Below are positions 1-6,815 of a DNA stretch of 12,190 bases, in pieces (the first letter of the stretch is position 1; every line of letters begins with the position of its first letter). The notes beneath the pieces are model-generated. The model was given only the letters and a program-made list of their open reading frames with translations, was not told the origin of the DNA and did not search any database. Source of the DNA: VRUE01 sp046733315 (GTDB lineage Bacteria; Actinomycetota; Thermoleophilia; Solirubrobacterales; 70-9); the NCBI GenBank assembly GCA_046733315.1, contig JBKPOV010000085.1, positions 1-12,190 of the forward strand, written 5' to 3'. The position numbers and the translations under genes were made by a program.

Positions 1-1690
1 CTTTGACCGCTTCGAGGCGCCCTGCTGAGTCAAATTTACGGGTGATCGCTTTGGTGTTGGGGTAGACGATTTCGGTGATCTGGTTGGCCAGGTCGTATTT
101 GTATTTGACGACTTCTGAGTTTCCATTTTTGACTTCGGTCAGTCGGTCCAGTTCGTCGTAGGTCTTTTTAGTCGTCCCCGTGGCGTCTTTCATTTCGGTC
201 ACGTTGCCGTCTTTGTCGTAGACGTAGGAGACCGGTTTGGTCGCTTCTTCGGTGTATTTGACTTCTTTGAGCCGGTTGCCCGCGTCATAAACGTAGGTTG
301 CGGTCCGCCCTTCTGGGTCTTTCAGTTCTTTGAGGTTTCCGGCGGTGTCGTATTTGCGGATCGTTTTGCGTTCCAGCGGGTCCACTTCTTCGCTGATTTG
401 CCCGAGCAGATCGCGTTCGTATTTGGTCGTTTTACCGTTGCCGTCGGTTTTGCTTTTGACCAACCCCATCGAGTCATAGGCTGTTTTGGAGACGTCGCCG
501 TTGGCCGCTTTGACTTCAGTGCGCTGGTCGGCGGCGTCATAGACGTAGGTCGTCGCGTGGCCGTTGGGGTTCGTCACGAGTTCGAGGTTGCCGGCTGCGT
601 CGTATTTGTATTTCGTTTCGTGACTGAGCGGATCGGTTTCCTTGATTGGCCGGCCGAGGGCGTCACGTTCGATTTTGGTTTCAAATTCGGAGGCTTTGGC
701 GCCTTCTTCGTTGCCGCGCGGGCTGACTTCCGCGGTTACCCGTCCGTCTTCGTTGTAGGTCCTGGTTCTCTTGTCCCCGGCGGGATTGGTTTCGGCTTTG
801 CGGTTGCCATAGCTGTCGTATTCGAATTTAGTTTTGCGGCCGAGCGGGTCGGTTTCTTCTTCGAGATCGCCGTTTTCGGCGTATTTGAGTTTGATTTCCT
901 GAGTCGTGGCGCCCGGGGCGGGGCGTTTGATCGATTCGATAGCACCCGTCGTGGCGTTGCGGTTGATCGTCGTCGTCTCGCCCTTGGGGGTCGTTTCAGA
1001 AGTCAGGTCATGGGTTTTGTTGTATGCCCATTTGGTTTCGTTTTCGTTGGCGTCTTTTTCGGAGGTCTTGTTGCCTTCGGCGTCGTAGCCGTACCTGGTC
1101 GTGTGGTTGTTGGGATCGGTGACCGCGATGAGGTTGAGCGAGTTGTCATAGCCATAGGTGGTCGTGGCCGCGAGGCCTGTGCCGGAGGCGCGGGTGGCGC
1201 TGGTGATCAAACCCGCGGCGTTGAATTTCTCGATGGTGACGGCCCCGTTGGGCTCGGCGATTTTGGTTTCGGTGCCCGATTTGGTTTCGGCGTATTCCAG
1301 CGTTCGTTTGCGTTCCAGCGCGTCGACCTGTTTGATCACGCGGTTGGAGCCGTCGTATTCGTTGCTTGTCGCGTTGCCCCGGCCATCGGTGAGCGATGTC
1401 ATCTCATGGGAGGCGTTGTAGCCAAATTTCCAGCGCGTTTTTTCTTCCCCCGGCTGGGTGACGGTGGCAAGGTTGCCGGATTCGTAGGTGTATGCGACGA
1501 CGTGCCCCATCGGGTCGGTGACGCTTTTGACCTGGTCTTCGGCCGTATAGGCGAAGGTAAGTTTGCGTTCCGCGTCGTCAGTCGCCGTTTTGAGGCGGCC
1601 TTTTTCGTCGTAGGCAACGGTGATCGAGTTCCCGTGGCGATCCGATTCGGAGAGCAGCTTGCCCGCGCTGTCGAATTCCAAGACGCTCTG
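1..1690 (-). repeat. YD-repeat coding array, about 21 residues (63 bases) per unit
   Basis: Within the RHS gene, units recur about every 21 codons, for example TDPLGRKTKFEYD (residues 632-644), TDPLSHETKYKYD (704-716), TNPNGHATTYVYD (725-737), VDPLERKTIRKYD (788-800) and KDPEGRTATYVYD (809-821). The units are degenerate at DNA level and all lie in one reading frame, so this is a protein repeat, not a DNA satellite. In known RHS structures such repeats build a spiralling beta-sheet shell. The array continues to the window edge, so the total number of units is unknown. Confidence 0.9.
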
Positions 1691-2746
1691 GTCGGGCAGC
1701 GTGTAGAGGTAGTTGCTGCCTGATTTGACCAGGGTCGATTGGGTCCAAACGGCGGGAACGTATTTGCTTTCGGTCAGGTAGAAGACGACGCCGCTGCCAT
1801 TGTCGTGGCGGACGGTTGCGGTGCCAGCTTTTTCGTCGATCGTGAGGCTGGAGCTGTATGGGCCAGACCATCCGTAGCCGAAGGGCCCAGCTTTGCTTGC
1901 CGCGGCGGCGATCTGGGAGTTGTAGCTGCGCGTCACCCGGAGGCCCGGCCCGCGGCCGCCGACCTCAATGTCCGTCTGGGTCTCGGTGAGATTTCCGGTG
2001 GCGCAGTTGATCGGATCGCCGGTGCAGGAGTTGGTGAGCCCTGGCTGGCCGGGATTGTCCCCGCCGTAGCCTTCGAGCGCAGTGTGCGGGGGGTCTTTGA
2101 GGCAGGTTGACGTGCAGGTTCCCCATTTCCCACCTGCGTTGGGACCTGCGAGTTTCCAGGTCAGGGTGCCGCTCAGGTAGGCGGGGAAGCCGCCGACTTT
2201 GAGCTGCGTCGAGGTCGCTTCGGATATGGCCTGGGAGAACGTCAGCGCCCGTTCGGTCGCTTCTCCGCCTTCGAGTTTGCCGGCCGTGTTCCCCGTCACG
2301 ATCAGTTTTTCCCCGAGCGCGCATTCTTCGCCTTTGATCACGATCGTGAAGAAAGCCGTGCCGGTTTTGGGTTTGAACACGTCGTAGACGGTTCCTGGTT
2401 TTTCGATGAGTTCCGAGTCGACAACCGAGACGATCGGCTCGGCGAGCGGGCAGGCGGCTTTCGGCGGGAGCATCGAGCATTTGGTCTGTTCGATCACGTC
2501 TTCGTCGGCGCCAGCCGCGAAGATCTTGCCGCTGTCCGTCGCTTTTTCGCAGACGACTTCGACTTTCAGGCCAGGGATTTTCAGGGTCAGCGCACCGCTG
2601 CCGGAGACCGATTCCTCGCCGATGTTGAGCGTGCGTCCGGCTAGCGTCCACTGCGCCGCGTCCGCCGGGCCTGGCGAGATCGCGCCGACGGCAAGCGCGA
2701 GGGCGAATGCAAGAACCGGGATCGCGATGTTGGGTCCGCGCCGCAT
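1..2746 (-). CDS. Secreted RHS/YD-repeat protein, N-terminal part (runs off the left edge)
   Basis: The minus strand is open without a stop for 915 codons from ATG 2746 to the window edge, so the C-terminus is missing. In order it has a signal peptide (residues 1-30, Arg-rich start, hydrophobic 7-22, likely cleavage after ADA), a domain with several cysteines (about 31-240), a DUF6531-like segment (about 243-278: DPINCATGNL, then GRGPGLRVTRSYNS), and from about residue 350 a YD-repeat array with the pattern DPxGxxTxYxYDxxGN. RHS/YD proteins form large shells that often carry a variable C-terminal toxin or adhesin; whether this one does cannot be seen. An upstream in-frame ATG at 2761 would add five residues, but only ATG 2746 has a Shine-Dalgarno (GGAG, five bases away). 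Glu and Lys are almost always GAA and AAA, unlike the neighbours. It is divergent from the FmdB-like gene, with 98 bases between the two starts. Family assignment is very sure; function is not. Confidence 0.93.
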   Translation of the reverse strand, partial: MRRGPNIAIPVLAFALALAVGAISPGPADAAQWTLAGRTLNIGEESVSGSGALTLKIPGLKVEVVCEKATDSGKIFAAGADEDVIEQTKCSMLPPKAACPLAEPIVSVVDSELIEKPGTVYDVFKPKTGTAFFTIVIKGEECALGEKLIVTGNTAGKLEGGEATERALTFSQAISEATSTQLKVGGFPAYLSGTLTWKLAGPNAGGKWGTCTSTCLKDPPHTALEGYGGDNPGQPGLTNSCTGDPINCATGNLTETQTDIEVGGRGPGLRVTRSYNSQIAAAASKAGPFGYGWSGPYSSSLTIDEKAGTATVRHDNGSGVVFYLTESKYVPAVWTQSTLVKSGSNYLYTLPDQSVLEFDSAGKLLSESDRHGNSITVAYDEKGRLKTATDDAERKLTFAYTAEDQVKSVTDPMGHVVAYTYESGNLATVTQPGEEKTRWKFGYNASHEMTSLTDGRGNATSNEYDGSNRVIKQVDALERKRTLEYAETKSGTETKIAEPNGAVTIEKFNAAGLITSATRASGTGLAATTTYGYDNSLNLIAVTDPNNHTTRYGYDAEGNKTSEKDANENETKWAYNKTHDLTSETTPKGETTTINRNATTGAIESIKRPAPGATTQEIKLKYAENGDLEEETDPLGRKTKFEYDSYGNRKAETNPAGDKRTRTYNEDGRVTAEVSPRGNEEGAKASEFETKIERDALGRPIKETDPLSHETKYKYDAAGNLELVTNPNGHATTYVYDAADQRTEVKAANGDVSKTAYDSMGLVKSKTDGNGKTTKYERDLLGQISEEVDPLERKTIRKYDTAGNLKELKDPEGRTATYVYDAGNRLKEVKYTEEATKPVSYVYDKDGNVTEMKDATGTTKKTYDELDRLTEVKNGNSEVVKYKYDLANQITEIVYPNTKAITRKFDSAGRLEAVK

Positions 2747-2751
2747 GGGGA

Positions 2752-2755
2752 CTCC
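2752..2755 (-). promoter_or_regulatory. Ribosome binding site deciding the RHS gene start
   Basis: Read on the minus strand this is GGAG, five bases before ATG 2746. The other in-frame ATG (2761) has only AT-rich sequence without a Shine-Dalgarno before it. The site therefore favours the shorter signal peptide beginning MRRGPN. Confidence 0.65.
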
Positions 2756-2844
2756 GCGCATGGCAGTTTACACAAATTTAATAAATCAATGGGCGTCGTC
2801 CGCTGGCGGTCTCGGCGCGCCCGCGAGTCGTACGATTGCGGCCC

Positions 2845-3102
2845 ATGCCGGTATATGAGTTCGAGTGCGAGGAGTGCGGCAGGCGCTTCGAGGAGCTGAC
2901 CCCTGGCGACACGCGCCACCTGGCCTGCCCGAAGTGCTCGTCTACTCGCACGCGGCGACTGCTCTCGCCGGTCTCGCCCGCCGGCCGTCAGCCGCGCGGG
3001 GCCGGCGTCAGGTCTGATGAATCGCGTCGCACGGAACGGGAAGCGGCGCGAGGAGAGCGATTGGCAGAGACGAAGCGCAAGCGCGCCAAAGGAGAGCTCT
3101 GA
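2845..3102 (+). CDS. FmdB-family zinc-ribbon protein
   Basis: The product is 85 residues and opens with the classic FmdB/CxxC_CxxC_SSSS family start MPVYEFECEECG. Four cysteines, C8/C11 and C28/C31 (CEEC and CPKC), should bind one zinc ion. The tail after residue 45 is Arg/Lys/Glu-rich and probably disordered. Members are small regulatory or nucleic-acid-associated proteins; the name comes from a putative regulator of formamidase/acetamidase genes, and no precise function is assigned. ATG 2845 was chosen because it gives the family N-terminus; an in-frame TTG at 2836 would add only MRP. The stop overlaps the next start by one base (TGATG), so it is translationally coupled to the glycosylase. 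Family assignment is sure; role unknown. Confidence 0.88.
   Translation: MPVYEFECEECGRRFEELTPGDTRHLACPKCSSTRTRRLLSPVSPAGRQPRGAGVRSDESRRTEREAARGERLAETKRKRAKGEL
3088..3095 (+). promoter_or_regulatory. Strong ribosome binding site for the uracil-DNA glycosylase
   Basis: AAAGGAGA lies six bases before ATG 3102, inside the end of the FmdB-like gene. It fixes the glycosylase start and shows that the gene is well translated although it overlaps the previous stop. Confidence 0.7.
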
Positions 3103-3779
3103 TGGCCACGGCCGAGCAGCGACGCGAGGAGCTCGTGGCCCTCTTCAACGAAGTCAAGGGCTGTACGAAGTGCCCGCTGTACGAGACGAGGACGAAGGCC
3201 GTCTTCGGCGCGGGCGACGCTGACGCCGAGCTGATGTTCGTCGGTGAGGCGCCGGGGGCCGAAGAGGACCGCCAGGGGCTTCCCTTCGTCGGTCGAGCCG
3301 GACAGTTGCTCAACCAGATGCTGGAAGAAATCGGGCTCTCCCGCGAGGCTGTCTTCATCGCCAACGTGCTGAAGAGCCGGCCGCCGGGGAACAGAGATCC
3401 CCAACCGGAAGAGATCGAGGCCTGTCGGCCATACCTGTTCGAGCAGATCCGCCTGATCGAACCAAAGGTGGTCTGCACGCTGGGCAACTTCGCCACCAAG
3501 TTGCTGACCGGGAATCCAACCGGGATCACGCGGGTGCGCGGTACGCCGCAAGTGCATGAGCTCGGGGGACGCAGCGTGTTCCTGCTGCCGCTCTTCCATC
3601 CGGCCGCCGCGCTGCGCACCCCGGCGGTGAAGGAAACGCTGCGCGGTGACATGGCGACGTTGCCGCAGCTGCTGGCGAGCAGCGGTCCGGCGTCGGCACC
3701 GGCCGACGAGGAGATCGAGGCGGCGCCGGTGCCGGGACCGCCGCAGCCGGCAGAAGATCAGCTTGACTTCTTCGGGTGA
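3102..3779 (+). CDS. udg: Uracil-DNA glycosylase, family 4 (iron-sulfur type)
   Basis: The 225-residue product should remove uracil from DNA arising by cytosine deamination or dUTP incorporation, starting base-excision repair in the cytoplasm. Family 4 marks are clear: four cysteines for a 4Fe-4S cluster (C21, C24, C108, C125), the active-site motif GEAPGAEED (48-56) followed by PFVGRAG (61-67), and the second motif HPAAALR (166-172). The catalytic core ends near residue 192. A Pro/Ala/Glu-rich linker of about 25 residues follows and ends in DQLDFFG, which resembles a bacterial beta-clamp-binding peptide (QLxLF type). That tail is unusual and its function is inferred. The gene overlaps the preceding stop by one base, and its last 17 bases are shared with tsaE. 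Assignment is sure; family 5 is less likely because of the E/D-rich motif 1 and HPAAALR. Confidence 0.94.
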   Translation: MATAEQRREELVALFNEVKGCTKCPLYETRTKAVFGAGDADAELMFVGEAPGAEEDRQGLPFVGRAGQLLNQMLEEIGLSREAVFIANVLKSRPPGNRDPQPEEIEACRPYLFEQIRLIEPKVVCTLGNFATKLLTGNPTGITRVRGTPQVHELGGRSVFLLPLFHPAAALRTPAVKETLRGDMATLPQLLASSGPASAPADEEIEAAPVPGPPQPAEDQLDFFG

Positions 3780-4224
3780 GAGCGCCTCCGGACGTCCGGC
3801 GGTCAGTGAATCTGCCGCCGAGACCGAAGCGCTCGGTGCGGAGCTGGCAGAGCGGCTCGCACCCGGCGATGTCGTCGTCCTCAGCGGAGAGGTCGGCGCG
3901 GGCAAGACGACCCTGATCCGCGGGGCCTGCCGGGCGCTCGGTGTCAAGCAACCCGTTACCTCGCCCACCTTCACGATCGGCCAGCGCTACGAGGACGGCC
4001 GGCTGCCGATCGCCCACCTCGATCTCTACCGGCTGGAGAACCTGGAAGGCGAGGATCCCGCTCTTCTCGACGACTACCTGGCGGACGATGGCATCGTCTT
4101 TGTCGAGTGGCCGGCAGTTGCCGCGCCGGTCCTTGGCGAACGACAGATAGTTGCCGTTCGTCTCACACATCGCGGTGGGGACCGGCGCGAGATCAAGATG
4201 CCCGCCGCATCTGCCCGCAAATAG
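3763..4224 (+). CDS. tsaE: tRNA threonylcarbamoyladenosine biosynthesis ATPase TsaE
   Basis: TsaE (YjeE family) is the P-loop ATPase that drives turnover of the TsaB-TsaD complex in making t6A at position 37 of ANN-decoding tRNAs. The 153-residue product has the Walker A motif GEVGAGKTT (42-50), the family motif SPTFT (67-71), HLDLYRL (85-91, with a conserved Asp) and EWP (115-117); length is typical. The start is taken as TTG 3763, because no ATG or GTG lies in frame between the Arg-rich upstream shadow and the conserved core. TTG overlaps the end of the glycosylase gene by 17 bases and has only a weak Shine-Dalgarno (AGAAGA). The partners tsaB and tsaD lie downstream in the same orientation. 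Function is sure; the exact start is moderately sure. Confidence 0.92.
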   Translation: MTSSGESASGRPAVSESAAETEALGAELAERLAPGDVVVLSGEVGAGKTTLIRGACRALGVKQPVTSPTFTIGQRYEDGRLPIAHLDLYRLENLEGEDPALLDDYLADDGIVFVEWPAVAAPVLGERQIVAVRLTHRGGDRREIKMPAASARK

Positions 4225-4278
4225 GCGTGTTCCGGGAGGGGACGTGCATGTAGCATCGAACGAACTTGAACCGCGAAT

Positions 4279-4284
4279 GGAGGG
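4279..4284 (+). promoter_or_regulatory. Strong ribosome binding site for the small secreted protein
   Basis: GGAGGG lies seven bases before ATG 4292 and decides this start over the in-frame ATG at 4277, which overlaps the site. It is one of the best Shine-Dalgarno sequences in the window, so the secreted protein may be made in larger amounts than its neighbours. Confidence 0.7.
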
Positions 4285-4291
4285 ACGCCGG

Positions 4292-4666
4292 ATGAAGGGA
4301 CTGAAGACGCTTACCGCGATGCTGCTTGCGATCGCGCTGCTGGCCAGCGTGGCGACGGCAACGGCGGGCGCGGCTGCGTACAAGCATTACGTCGCCTGTG
4401 GTGTCTCCCAGAACGCGCAACCAAAACACAAGTGCCCGAAGAAAGCCAAAAAGGGCGCCTTCTTCAAAAGCCTCAAAGCCGACGTCAGCTACAGCGTCTG
4501 CGTCAAGTTCCCGACCGGCAAAAACATCTGCGCGAAAGCCCAGCCGGCCACCCAGGGCACGCTCTACGTCAACAAGATCACCTCGAACATCCCCGGCAAG
4601 CATCGGGTGAGCTGGTTCGTCGAAGGCAAGCGGGTGGGTTCCTTCGTCTTCCGGGTCACTGGCTGA
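4292..4666 (+). CDS. Small secreted four-cysteine, Lys-rich protein of unknown function
   Basis: I do not recognise a family. The 124-residue product begins MKGLKTLTAM and has a clear signal peptide: a positively charged start, a hydrophobic stretch at about 6-28, and likely cleavage within ATATAGA-A. The mature part of about 96 residues has exactly four cysteines (C36, C48, C70, C80), consistent with two disulfides outside the cell, and many lysines (KKAKKG at 50-55). The second half alternates beta-like segments (GTLYVNKI, HRVSWFVEGKRVGSFVFRV) with an aromatic end, so a small beta-sandwich is plausible. Start ATG 4292 has a strong ribosome binding site. The gene sits 67 bases after tsaE and one base before the apparent tsaB start, an odd place for an exported protein. 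Reality as a gene is likely; function unknown. Confidence 0.78.
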   Translation: MKGLKTLTAMLLAIALLASVATATAGAAAYKHYVACGVSQNAQPKHKCPKKAKKGAFFKSLKADVSYSVCVKFPTGKNICAKAQPATQGTLYVNKITSNIPGKHRVSWFVEGKRVGSFVFRVTG

Positions 4667-4667
4667 G

Positions 4668-5378
4668 CTGGGCGACCAAGCGAAGGCGGTCGTCGGTTTC
4701 GACACGGCGACCGTCGACACCGCCGTCTGCGCGAGTCGCGGCGGCGAGGTGCTGTATGAGGAGCGCCTGGGTCTGGCTGCCGATGGCAGCCCCCGGCATT
4801 CGACCGCGCTGCTCGCGGAGATCGAGCGGGCGGCAACGGCGAGCGGCGGTTGGGAGAAGGTCGAGCAGATCGCGGTGGGGCGGGGGCCCGGATCCTTCGT
4901 CGGGATTCGCATCGGCCTGTCAACGGCACGCGGACTGGCGGCAAGCACCGGTCTTCCCGTCGTCGGCGTGTGCACTCTCGACGCACTCGGGCGCGCCATG
5001 ACCGCGCCGAGCGGAAGCTTGGCCGTGCTGGACGCGCGCCGCGGCGAGGTTTTCGCCGCGCTTTATTCGCCGGGCGGCGAGCGGTTGTGGGAGCCGTTCG
5101 TCGCCACTCCGCAGGCACTCGTCGAGCGGCTCTCCCAGCTGTCCTCGCCGCCGCGGGCGGTTGGATCGGGCTCGCTACGATTTCGTGATGAGCTGGCAAG
5201 TCGGGGCGTCGAGATTCCCGACGATGACGATCCAATCCACCGGGTTGCCGGGCGGCACGTTTGTGCCCTTGCGGGAGCCGAGGCGGATGGCGGCGGCGCG
5301 GCCCTCGAGCCGATCTACCTGAGACCCCCCGATGCGCAGCGATGGCGTGAGCGAGACGATTCCAAGAGAGCAGACTGA
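4668..5378 (+). CDS. tsaB: tRNA threonylcarbamoyladenosine biosynthesis protein TsaB, apparent CTG start
   Basis: TsaB is the inactive ASKHA-fold partner that dimerises with TsaD in t6A synthesis. The frame encodes VVGFDTATVDTAVC at the N-terminus (the usual first strand with DTAT), then GRGPGSFVGIRIGLSTARGLA, LAVLDARRGEVFAALY and a C-terminal PIYLRPP-type ending (EPIYLRPPDAQRW). No in-frame ATG, GTG or TTG exists between the upstream stop (TGA 4608-4610) and GTG 4749, and starting at GTG would remove the first strand. The best candidate is CTG 4668, one base after the previous gene's stop (TGA-G-CTG), giving 236 residues, a normal length. CTG 4659 is the alternative. No Shine-Dalgarno is seen, so translation by re-initiation is inferred. 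The end overlaps rimI by 47 bases. Function is sure; start is unusual. Confidence 0.9.
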   Translation: MGDQAKAVVGFDTATVDTAVCASRGGEVLYEERLGLAADGSPRHSTALLAEIERAATASGGWEKVEQIAVGRGPGSFVGIRIGLSTARGLAASTGLPVVGVCTLDALGRAMTAPSGSLAVLDARRGEVFAALYSPGGERLWEPFVATPQALVERLSQLSSPPRAVGSGSLRFRDELASRGVEIPDDDDPIHRVAGRHVCALAGAEADGGGAALEPIYLRPPDAQRWRERDDSKRAD

Positions 5379-5814
5379 GGCGGGCACGGGCACGATTAGG
5401 CGCCTCGCCTACAGCGACCTGCCCGCGGTGATCTCCATCGAGCGGCGCTCTTTCCCGACCCCGTGGTCGCTGGCGATGTTTGTCCTCGAGCTCTCCAAGC
5501 CGTCGGGCATCTGCCTGGCGGCGAGCGAGGGAGATCAACTGCTCGGCTACCTGGTCTGCTCGCGCTATGACCAGGTCTGGCACCTGATGAACGTCGCCGT
5601 CGCACCGGAGCGCCGCCGCCGCGGCGTTGCCCGGCGACTGATCGGCAAGCTCGTCGAGGAGGGTGGCGGCAGACTGCCTTTCACGCTCGAGGTACGGGTC
5701 TCCAATCAGCCGGCGATCACGATGTACGAAAGGCTTGGCTTCCGCTCCGCCGGCGTGCGTCCCCGCTACTACCAGGACAACGGCGAGGACGCGCTGATCA
5801 TGTGGCTGGACTGA
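5332..5814 (+). CDS. rimI: Ribosomal-protein-alanine N-acetyltransferase RimI
   Basis: This GNAT-fold enzyme transfers acetyl from acetyl-CoA to protein N-termini; E. coli RimI modifies ribosomal protein S18. In the 160-residue product RimI marks are SFPTPWS (40-46), acetyl-CoA motif A (NVAVAPERRRRGVARRL, 87-103), and LEVRVSN...AITMYERLGF (119-137). The latter contains the expected catalytic Glu (E120) and Tyr (Y132). The end, RPRYYQDNGEDALIM, is also typical. ATG 5332 is used; GTG 5347 would shorten it by five residues and cannot be excluded, as neither has a clear ribosome binding site. The gene overlaps tsaB by 47 bases and tsaD by 13. The tsaB-rimI-tsaD order is widely conserved in bacteria, which supports the call. 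Confidence 0.92.
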   Translation: MRSDGVSETIPREQTEAGTGTIRRLAYSDLPAVISIERRSFPTPWSLAMFVLELSKPSGICLAASEGDQLLGYLVCSRYDQVWHLMNVAVAPERRRRGVARRLIGKLVEEGGGRLPFTLEVRVSNQPAITMYERLGFRSAGVRPRYYQDNGEDALIMWLD

Positions 5815-6815
5815 TCCTCGCAATAGAGACGTCCTGCGACGACACCTGCGCCGCCGTGCTGGACGGGCCGCGGATCCTCTCCAACGTGATCTCCTCGCAG
5901 GCGGCTGCTCACGCCCACTTCGGTGGGGTGGTGCCGGAGGTAGCCTCGCGCCATCACCTCGAGCTGGCGGCGCCGGTGGTCGAGGCGGCGCTGGCCGAGG
6001 CGGGCGCGACGCTTGACCGGATTGAGGCGATCGCGGTCACCGTCGGTCCCGGCTTGATCGGCGCCCTCCTGGTCGGCGTCAGCACGGCCAAGGCGATCGC
6101 GGCACCGCGTCGCCTGCCGCTGATCCCGGTTAACCACCTGCAGGGCCACGTCGCCGCCAACTTCCTCGAGCCAGACGCGCTCGAGCCGCCGTTTCTCTGC
6201 CTGGTCGCGAGCGGCGGACACACCATGCTGGCGGCCGTGCACGATCACGGTGGCTACGAGCTGCTCGGGCAGACCCTTGACGACGCGGCCGGCGAGGCGT
6301 TCGACAAGGTTGCACGCCTGCTCGGCCTCGGCTACCCCGGGGGGCCGGCGCTGGAAGTGCTGGCCCGCGAGGGCGATCCCGACGCGTTTGAGATGCCGGT
6401 CGCTATGCGCCGCGACCCCGGGCTCGATTTCAGCTTCAGCGGCCTCAAGACGGCGCTGGCCTACCTCTGCCGCGATCTTGGGCCCGAGCAGGTCAGCGCC
6501 CGCCGCGCCGATCTCGCCGCGAGCTTCCAGGCGGCCGCCGTCGGCCAGCTAGTCGCCAAGCTGGAGCGAGCACTGAAGGGAGGGGAGTGGAAGGCGGTGG
6601 CGTTGGGCGGCGGCGTCGCCGCCAACGGGCCGCTGCGCGAAGCGGTGGAGGCGCTCTGCGAGCGCCGGGGGGTGAGGCTCAAGCTCGTTCCGCTCGCGCT
6701 CTGCACGGACAACGCGGCGATGATCGGCTCCGCCGCTCGCTTCGCCCAGCCGATCCCCTATCCCGACTACCTCGACTACGACGCCTTCGCCACCCCCAAG
6801 CGGGCGGCGGCATGA
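5802..6815 (+). CDS. tsaD: tRNA N6-adenosine threonylcarbamoyltransferase TsaD
   Basis: TsaD (Gcp/Kae1/YgjD family) transfers the threonylcarbamoyl group from TC-AMP to A37 of ANN-reading tRNAs. The 337-residue product is full length, with ASKHA-fold motifs: LAIETSCDDT (6-15), the metal-binding pair in NHLQGH (H112, H116), ASGGHT (136-141), GEAFDKVARLLGLGYPGGP (164-182), the nucleotide motif LGGGVAAN (268-275), and CTDNAAMI (301-308, with D303). The start is GTG 5802, overlapping rimI by 13 bases; no separate ribosome binding site is seen, so coupling is likely. Its last four bases (ATGA) contain the start of the next gene. Assignment is very sure. Confidence 0.97.
   Translation: MAGLILAIETSCDDTCAAVLDGPRILSNVISSQAAAHAHFGGVVPEVASRHHLELAAPVVEAALAEAGATLDRIEAIAVTVGPGLIGALLVGVSTAKAIAAPRRLPLIPVNHLQGHVAANFLEPDALEPPFLCLVASGGHTMLAAVHDHGGYELLGQTLDDAAGEAFDKVARLLGLGYPGGPALEVLAREGDPDAFEMPVAMRRDPGLDFSFSGLKTALAYLCRDLGPEQVSARRADLAASFQAAAVGQLVAKLERALKGGEWKAVALGGGVAANGPLREAVEALCERRGVRLKLVPLALCTDNAAMIGSAARFAQPIPYPDYLDYDAFATPKRAAA

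Noticed and set aside
1..1690. CRISPR-like or satellite periodicity of about 63 bases
   Set aside because: The repeats are in frame, degenerate at DNA level and explained by the protein YD repeat; there are no identical repeats with unique spacers.
398..1723. A 441-codon open frame on the plus strand with Val/Phe/Gly-rich product
   Set aside because: It is the antisense of the RHS gene. Its Phe/Val richness mirrors the AAA/GAA and GAC codons of the real gene, and it has no family-like motif or ribosome binding site.
2765..2790. Possible Rex operator before the RHS gene (TTGTGTAAAC on the minus strand)
   Set aside because: Only one half resembles a Rex site; the matching CACAA half at the right spacing is missing.
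2836..2844. TTG start three codons before the FmdB-like ATG
   Set aside because: ATG 2845 gives the family-standard MPVYEF start and needs no rare start codon.
3646..3762. Upstream extension of tsaE to ATG 3646
   Set aside because: The added 39 residues are Arg-rich and out-of-frame shadow of the glycosylase C-terminus, unlike any TsaE N-terminus.
4292..5378. Secreted protein and TsaB as one fused gene
   Set aside because: They are in different frames and separated by TGA 4664-4666; fusion would need a programmed frameshift for which no slippery site is seen.
6587..6811. Upstream extension of the glutaredoxin-like protein
   Set aside because: The extra 75 residues are an Arg/Gly-rich shadow of tsaD; ATG 6812 gives the normal thioredoxin-fold start.
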